Below, one piece after another: positions 15,080 to 19,267 of a stretch of 19,267 nucleotides of DNA. The stretch comes from an uncultured Pelagibacteraceae bacterium (GTDB taxonomy: Bacteria; Pseudomonadota; Alphaproteobacteria; Pelagibacterales; Pelagibacteraceae). The notes below the pieces were generated by a model. That model saw only the letters and a program-made list of their open reading frames with translations. It ran no database searches and was not told the origin of the DNA. The position numbers and the translations under genes are program-made. Where the stretch lies: assembly GCA_902549785.1 (NCBI GenBank), contig CACCWT010000014.1, positions 1 through 19,267 on the forward strand. The letters run 5' to 3'. Within the stretch, counting starts at the first letter, position 1. Each line of letters opens with the position of its first letter.

Positions 15080-17653
15080 CTAAGCTACCATGCTCTCAGC
15101 TTTTTGAAGGTCAACAGCAACTAGTTGACTTATTCCTTTCTCTGGCATCGTAACCCCATATAATCTATCCATTTTTGACATTGTTAAAGCATGGTGGGTT
15201 ACTATTATAAATCTTGTAGACGTAATCTTTGTCAGTTCATTTAATAGATTACAAAATCTTGTTACATTTGCATCATCTAGTGGTGCATCTACTTCATCAA
15301 GTACACAAATAGGGGATGGATTAGTAAGAAATACTGCAAATATCAAGGATAATGCAGTCAAAGCTTGTTCACCCCCAGAAAGCAAGGTAATGGATTGAAG
15401 TCTTTTACCAGGAGGACTGACTAGCATTTCCAAACCAGCATCTAGTGGGTCATCTGAGTCTACAAGTTCTAATTTAGCGCTACCCCCATTAAATAATTTT
15501 GTATAAACCTCGTTAAATTTTCTATTCACTCTCTCAAAAGCATCCAACAATCTTTCTCGACCTTTTTGATTAAGTTCAGTTATGCTCTCTTTTAACTTCA
15601 ATATTGCCGTTACAAGATCCTGCCTATCTTGTTCCATTTTTTTGATTTCAGTTTTATACTTTTCAGTTTCATCATCTGCTCTTAAATTAACAGATCCAAA
15701 TTTTTCTCTTTCCCTTTTTTTTTCATCAAGTAATTCTTCTTGGGTCACTAAATCTGGAAATTCATTTCCTTTTTCTAAATTTGAATAATTAAGTATATTT
15801 TCTTCTTCTACGTTTAACTCTGTCATAACTCTTTCCAATAAATCACTTCTTCTTTTGTTTAAACCTTCAATTGTTGCTCCAGAGCTAGCTTTCTTCTCTC
15901 TAATTTCTATTGAACTTTCTTTTGTATTATTTAATTGAAATCTAAATTCTGTAATATTATTATCAATTTTTTCAACTAAAATTTCATTTTCATTTTTTTC
16001 ATTTTCTGAAATTCTTAAATTTTCAGAAATCTTCCCTTTTTTTTCTGCTTGAGACTCTGGCTGTTTTTCTAGATCACTTAATTTATCTACAAGCTTACTC
16101 TTTCTCGCATTGAGTTCATTTACCATTTTTTCAGAATTACTTAAAAGATTTTGCCAGCTCTCAAATTCTTGATCAATAATACTTATTCTTTCTTTTCTTT
16201 TAACAGACTCTTTCTTTATACTTTGGTTTTTACTATAAGTTTCAGCATAATCATCCTGTAATTTCTTTATCTGATCACTTTTGGATGTTAGAGTTGAAAC
16301 TACATCATCATTTTCAACTTCTTTTATTTTCACAGTTAAGTAAGACAAATTAACTATACATTCATCTAAAATTTTTATTGTCTGGTGATTTCTATTTTCA
16401 GAAACTAGTTTTTTAACTTCTTCGATTTGATTTTTTATGGTTTTAATAATTTCGTTATGTTTTTTTAATGACTCAGAACTGAAACTCTCCAACAACACAT
16501 CCATCCTGTCTTGTTCATTCTTTAATTTTGATTTGGAATTTTCAAGGTCTTGACTTGAGAGTTTTTCTGTCTCATAATATTTTGAATCAGTATCAATTAG
16601 GATATTTCTCTCTTCTTTTAATCTTTTTTCGTTTGAATTTGCGTCAATAACAATGCTTTTTTCTCTATCAATATCCTCATCTAAAACCTTTATAGAACTT
16701 TTTATTGCATCTATCTCTTCGTTTATTCTGGTACTTTCCTCATCTAAAGACTTTAGTTCAAGATTTAATCTTTGAATCTTGGATAAATTTTCAATATTTT
16801 TTTGTCTTATAGGCTCTACTCTTTCAATTTCATTTTTAATTTTAGTTTCTAATTCAACAATTTGTTTATTAAATTCCTCAACTTTGCTATCTGCCTCATT
16901 ATTTACTTCATTTTCTAAAGTTATTTCTCTATCAATTTCTACAAGTCTTAAATAATAAAGTCCCGCCTCAACTTTTTTAATTTCTTCAGAAATTAATTTA
17001 TATTTTGCAGCTTCCTCTGCTTGTTTTTCTAAGTTTGCTAATTGTTTTTCCTGTTGCCTTCTTAATTCATCGGCTCTTTTTAAATTATTTTCTGCTGCCC
17101 CTAATCTAATTTCTGCTTCATGCCTTCTAGCATGCAAACCTGCAATTCCAGCAGCTTCTTCAAGTATAGCTCTCCTATCTGATGGTTTTGCTGTAACTAA
17201 TGCTCCAATTCTACCTTGACTTATCAGTGATGGTGAATGGGCGCCTGTGGATAGATCCGCAAAAAACATTTGTGCATCTTTTGCCCTAACTTCCTTATTG
17301 TTTATATAAAATTTTGACCCTTTGTCTTTTTCAATTTTCCTTTTAATTTCTATTTCCTCAAGATCGTTGTATTGGTGAGGTCCATCCTTATTTTCATTGT
17401 TCAAACTTAAAACTACTTCAGCAATATTTTTTGAAGGTTTATTTGATGTGCCTGAAAATATCACATCCTCCATTCCTGAACCCCTCATACTTTTTGCTGA
17501 AGTCTCTCCCATACACCATCTAAGAGACTCAACTATGTTTGACTTACCACAACCGTTAGGACCAACAATTCCTGTGAGACCTTTTTCAATTAAAAAGTTA
17601 GTTTTTTCTGCAAAAGACTTAAAGCCATTTAATTGGATTTTTTTAAACTCCAT
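15080..17653 (-). CDS. smc: Chromosome segregation SMC ATPase, short form lacking a recognisable hinge
   Basis: ABC-type ATPase of the condensin complex that organises and segregates the chromosome. At 857 residues it is about 300 shorter than typical bacterial SMC. The N-terminal head is intact: FKSF at 11-14, Walker A GPNGCGKS at 31-38, and ISQGRIGALVTAKPSDRRAILEEAAGI at about 145-170. So is the C-terminal head: signature LLSGGEQ at about 757-763, Walker B VLDEVDAPLDD with D786 and E787, and H820/H821. Residues about 175-700 are charged coiled coil. The globular Gly-rich hinge expected in the middle is missing; about 385-460 is a helical Lys/Asn/Ser-rich stretch instead. The reading frame has no break, so this is not a pseudogene. 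Gene order dciA-dsbA-smc is typical of alphaproteobacteria. Confidence 0.95.
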   Translation of the reverse strand: MEFKKIQLNGFKSFAEKTNFLIEKGLTGIVGPNGCGKSNIVESLRWCMGETSAKSMRGSGMEDVIFSGTSNKPSKNIAEVVLSLNNENKDGPHQYNDLEEIEIKRKIEKDKGSKFYINNKEVRAKDAQMFFADLSTGAHSPSLISQGRIGALVTAKPSDRRAILEEAAGIAGLHARRHEAEIRLGAAENNLKRADELRRQQEKQLANLEKQAEEAAKYKLISEEIKKVEAGLYYLRLVEIDREITLENEVNNEADSKVEEFNKQIVELETKIKNEIERVEPIRQKNIENLSKIQRLNLELKSLDEESTRINEEIDAIKSSIKVLDEDIDREKSIVIDANSNEKRLKEERNILIDTDSKYYETEKLSSQDLENSKSKLKNEQDRMDVLLESFSSESLKKHNEIIKTIKNQIEEVKKLVSENRNHQTIKILDECIVNLSYLTVKIKEVENDDVVSTLTSKSDQIKKLQDDYAETYSKNQSIKKESVKRKERISIIDQEFESWQNLLSNSEKMVNELNARKSKLVDKLSDLEKQPESQAEKKGKISENLRISENEKNENEILVEKIDNNITEFRFQLNNTKESSIEIREKKASSGATIEGLNKRRSDLLERVMTELNVEEENILNYSNLEKGNEFPDLVTQEELLDEKKREREKFGSVNLRADDETEKYKTEIKKMEQDRQDLVTAILKLKESITELNQKGRERLLDAFERVNRKFNEVYTKLFNGGSAKLELVDSDDPLDAGLEMLVSPPGKRLQSITLLSGGEQALTALSLIFAVFLTNPSPICVLDEVDAPLDDANVTRFCNLLNELTKITSTRFIIVTHHALTMSKMDRLYGVTMPEKGISQLVAVDLQKAESMVA

Positions 17654-17661
17654 TCAATGAC

Positions 17662-18243
17662 TTATATCAGTTTTTCAATATATTTTTTTAATTTTTTGTA
17701 GTTTTTTGGATTTTCGAACTTTTCACCGTTGATTATAAGTGTTGGAGTTGCTTCTATTTTGTAGTTTTTTGCCCCATCGATTCGGTCTTCTAAAATAAAA
17801 TCTTCAATTTTTGAGTCGGCGATACATTTATCAAAATCTAATTTGAAAACAGATTCTTGAACTACTTTTTTTAAATTTTTATTGAGATCCTCTATTGTGC
17901 TTCCTTTAATCCAGCTACTTTGATTGTTGTATAAGTGATGAAGTATTTCTGATTTTCCATCATTCCTACAATGAGCTATTTTTGATGCATTAAATGCAGC
18001 AATATCTAAAGGAAAATTTCTAAATTCGATTGATATTAAACCATTATCAATAAAATCTTTTTTTAAACTTGGATAAACATTTTTATGAAAATCTGCACAA
18101 TGACTACATGTTAGAGACTCGAATACAACAAGTTTTACTTTTGCATCAACACTGCCTTCTATTATTGGTTTAATTTCCGCTTTTAAATTAAATGAAGTAA
18201 AAAATAATAATATTATTATTGTTTTTATAAAAATTTTTTTCAT
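17662..18243 (-). CDS. DsbA-like periplasmic thiol:disulfide oxidoreductase
   Basis: Secreted thioredoxin-fold protein likely involved in disulfide chemistry of exported proteins. The 193-residue protein has a signal peptide (basic MKKIFIKT, hydrophobic core to about 20, probable cleavage near KAE at 21-23). The active site is C46-S-H-C49, and the conserved cis-proline is P167 in EATPTLIING. A helical insert lies between them, as in DsbA. Extra cysteines C92 and C140 are present. It resembles the DsbA/DSBA-like thioredoxin family that precedes smc in alphaproteobacteria. Its start overlaps the dciA stop by four bases (ATGA) and it is 8 bases from smc. Whether it oxidises or isomerises cannot be told. 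Confidence 0.9.
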   Translation of the reverse strand: MKKIFIKTIIILLFFTSFNLKAEIKPIIEGSVDAKVKLVVFESLTCSHCADFHKNVYPSLKKDFIDNGLISIEFRNFPLDIAAFNASKIAHCRNDGKSEILHHLYNNQSSWIKGSTIEDLNKNLKKVVQESVFKLDFDKCIADSKIEDFILEDRIDGAKNYKIEATPTLIINGEKFENPKNYKKLKKYIEKLI

Positions 18244-18719
18244 TTTGTTTTAAATAGTTTATTTAACTCAAGTAAAGATTGTTTAATTTTATCATTCTTA
18301 ATATTGTTAATCTTCTTAATATTTTTACTTTTTGTCGCATTATCAATTTTGTTTTCCTTGATTTTTTTAAACTCTCCCTCAAATGTTTTTAGCTTTATGT
18401 TATCAACTACATTATAACCAAAAAATATATTTATTTTTTTCAAAATTTCTTTCTTAGAATATTCAAGGTCTACTTCATTTCCTCTTTTAACCATTATGCT
18501 TAAACAGCTTCCATTTATTTTTGAATTTTTAAAAGATATTGGATAGCAAACATTAAATAATTCTTTTCCAGCAAGAAATTTCCAATTATCTAGGGTATTT
18601 GAATAAATTTGGCCTTTTTTACTCAATATTCTTTTTGCTTCTTGGGGCAAAGTATCTTTAAAAGATCTTAGTCCTTGAACAGATTTATTTCTCTGCTTAG
18701 TATTATATTTAAAATTCAT
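18240..18719 (-). CDS. dciA: DciA-like (DUF721) protein
   Basis: DUF721/DciA proteins help load the replicative helicase DnaB in bacteria lacking DnaC. From the ATG at 18719 the protein has 159 residues; a TTG at 18731 would extend it into mutY and is less likely. The DUF721-like part covers about residues 10-112 and includes WKFLAGKELFNVCYPISF, the beta-strand LSIMV and ILKKINIFFGYNVVDNIKLKTF. The last 45 residues are a Lys/Asn-rich tail of low complexity. It is the first gene of the 16-gene minus-strand run and its start codon abuts that of mutY. The family assignment rests on pattern and on the conserved mutY-DUF721-dsbA-smc neighbourhood. Confidence 0.82.
   Translation of the reverse strand: MNFKYNTKQRNKSVQGLRSFKDTLPQEAKRILSKKGQIYSNTLDNWKFLAGKELFNVCYPISFKNSKINGSCLSIMVKRGNEVDLEYSKKEILKKINIFFGYNVVDNIKLKTFEGEFKKIKENKIDNATKSKNIKKINNIKNDKIKQSLLELNKLFKTK
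18675..18703 (+). promoter_or_regulatory. Possible mutY promoter inside dciA
   Basis: TTGAAC (18675-18680) and TAGTAT (18698-18703) are 17 bases apart, each matching four of six consensus positions. Transcription would start about 10 bases before the mutY ATG. It lies within the 5' coding region of dciA on the other strand. Low confidence: the base composition makes chance matches likely, but a promoter must lie here because there is no intergenic space. Confidence 0.25.
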
Positions 18720-19267
18720 ATGACAAGTCAAAATATACCAAATAAAATTTTAAAATGGTACGACAATAATAAACGTAGTCTTCCTTGGCGAAAAAAAATC
18801 TCTAAAAGTCAAAAAGAATACCTCACTTTGGTGAGTGAATTTATGTTGCAGCAAACTCAAGTTAAGACGGTAATCCCATATTTTGAAAATTTTATTTCTA
18901 AAATTCCAGATTTAAAAAGTTTATCAAAAGTAAGAGATGCTAAATTAATGAAATGTTGGGAGGGGTTGGGATATTATTCAAGAGCAAGAAATCTTAAAAA
19001 ATCAGCAAAACTAATTATAAATGAATTTAATGGTCAGCTTCCAAATAATGAGGAAGATTTAAAATCTCTTCCTGGGGTTGGAGATTATACATCAAAGGCA
19101 ATCATGGCAATTGCATTCAATAAAAAAATAATTCCTTTAGATGGAAATGTTGAAAGAATTTTAAAAAGAGTATTTTATTTAAAAAAAGAAAAAGAAATTT
19201 CTAAAGAAAATTTACATAAAAAAAAAATTTTTTTTGGAGAAACAACTAGAGCTAGTGATTACGCTCA
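18720..19267 (+). CDS. mutY: Adenine DNA glycosylase MutY (3' end cut by window edge)
   Basis: Removes adenine mispaired with 8-oxoguanine in base-excision repair. An open frame runs from the ATG at 18720 to the edge; 182 codons are visible. The N-terminus has the MutY pattern W-Y-x3-RxxLPWR at about 13-24, and catalytic E40 in SEFMLQQTQV. WEGLGYYSRARNL lies at about 80-92, the helix-hairpin-helix LPGVGDYTSKAI at about 117-128, and catalytic D141 in PLDGNVERILKRV. YYSRARNL and the EFMLQQT form separate it from endonuclease III. The iron-sulfur and C-terminal NUDIX-like domains would lie beyond the window. The start directly abuts the divergent dciA start. Confidence 0.95.
   Translation, partial: MTSQNIPNKILKWYDNNKRSLPWRKKISKSQKEYLTLVSEFMLQQTQVKTVIPYFENFISKIPDLKSLSKVRDAKLMKCWEGLGYYSRARNLKKSAKLIINEFNGQLPNNEEDLKSLPGVGDYTSKAIMAIAFNKKIIPLDGNVERILKRVFYLKKEKEISKENLHKKKIFFGETTRASDYA

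Noticed and set aside
15080..17653. smc as a frameshifted or truncated pseudogene because of its short length
   Set aside because: The frame is uninterrupted, both ATPase heads with all motifs are intact at the two ends, and the coiled-coil arms are regular. The missing part is internal and clean.

Overview
The window comes from a very AT-rich, extremely compact alphaproteobacterial chromosome. I count 24 protein genes and no intergenic gap above 44 bases. The low G+C, the lysine/isoleucine/asparagine-rich proteins, the split F0 ATP synthase operon with a b' subunit, the APH-type homoserine kinase and the dciA-dsbA-smc neighbourhood all suggest a streamlined marine lineage such as SAR11 (Pelagibacterales) or a similarly reduced clade. 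The exact clade is inferred, not proven.

Layout. (1) Positions 1-4015, plus strand: a heme-copper oxidase operon, with subunit I (cut by the left edge), subunit III, a small subunit IV, an unassigned 87-residue membrane protein and heme O synthase. (2) 4057-5909, plus strand: threonine synthase and a peroxiredoxin, joined by an ATGA overlap. (3) 5910-5941: a short GC-rich interval where the plus run meets the minus run. (4) 5942-18719, minus strand: 16 co-directional genes, read here in transcription order: dciA, a DsbA-like protein, smc, atpI, atpB, atpE, atpX, atpF, crtI, crtB, crtY, blh, a 57-residue membrane protein, ispH, thrB, rnhA. (5) 18720 to the right edge, plus strand: mutY, cut by the window edge. 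Its start codon abuts that of dciA with no base between.

How the genes fit together. IspH makes the C5 isoprenoid precursors. CrtB, CrtI and CrtY turn geranylgeranyl diphosphate into beta-carotene, and Blh cleaves that to retinal, the chromophore of proteorhodopsin. This retinal block lies directly downstream of the proton-driven F0 sector genes and in the same direction. Neither a rhodopsin gene nor crtE (GGPP synthase) lies in the window. The terminal oxidase also feeds proton-motive force, so much of the window concerns making and using a proton gradient. thrC and thrB are both present but on opposite, converging strands.

Most notable: the SMC protein is only 857 residues and appears to lack the canonical hinge domain while keeping intact ATPase heads. 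Two small membrane proteins, one in the oxidase operon and one in the retinal operon, have no confident assignment. A 12-bp all-A/T inverted repeat sits over the heme O synthase stop codon, and an isolated GC-rich 32-base interval separates two convergent operons. I saw no tRNA, rRNA, CRISPR array, insertion sequence or other mobile element.
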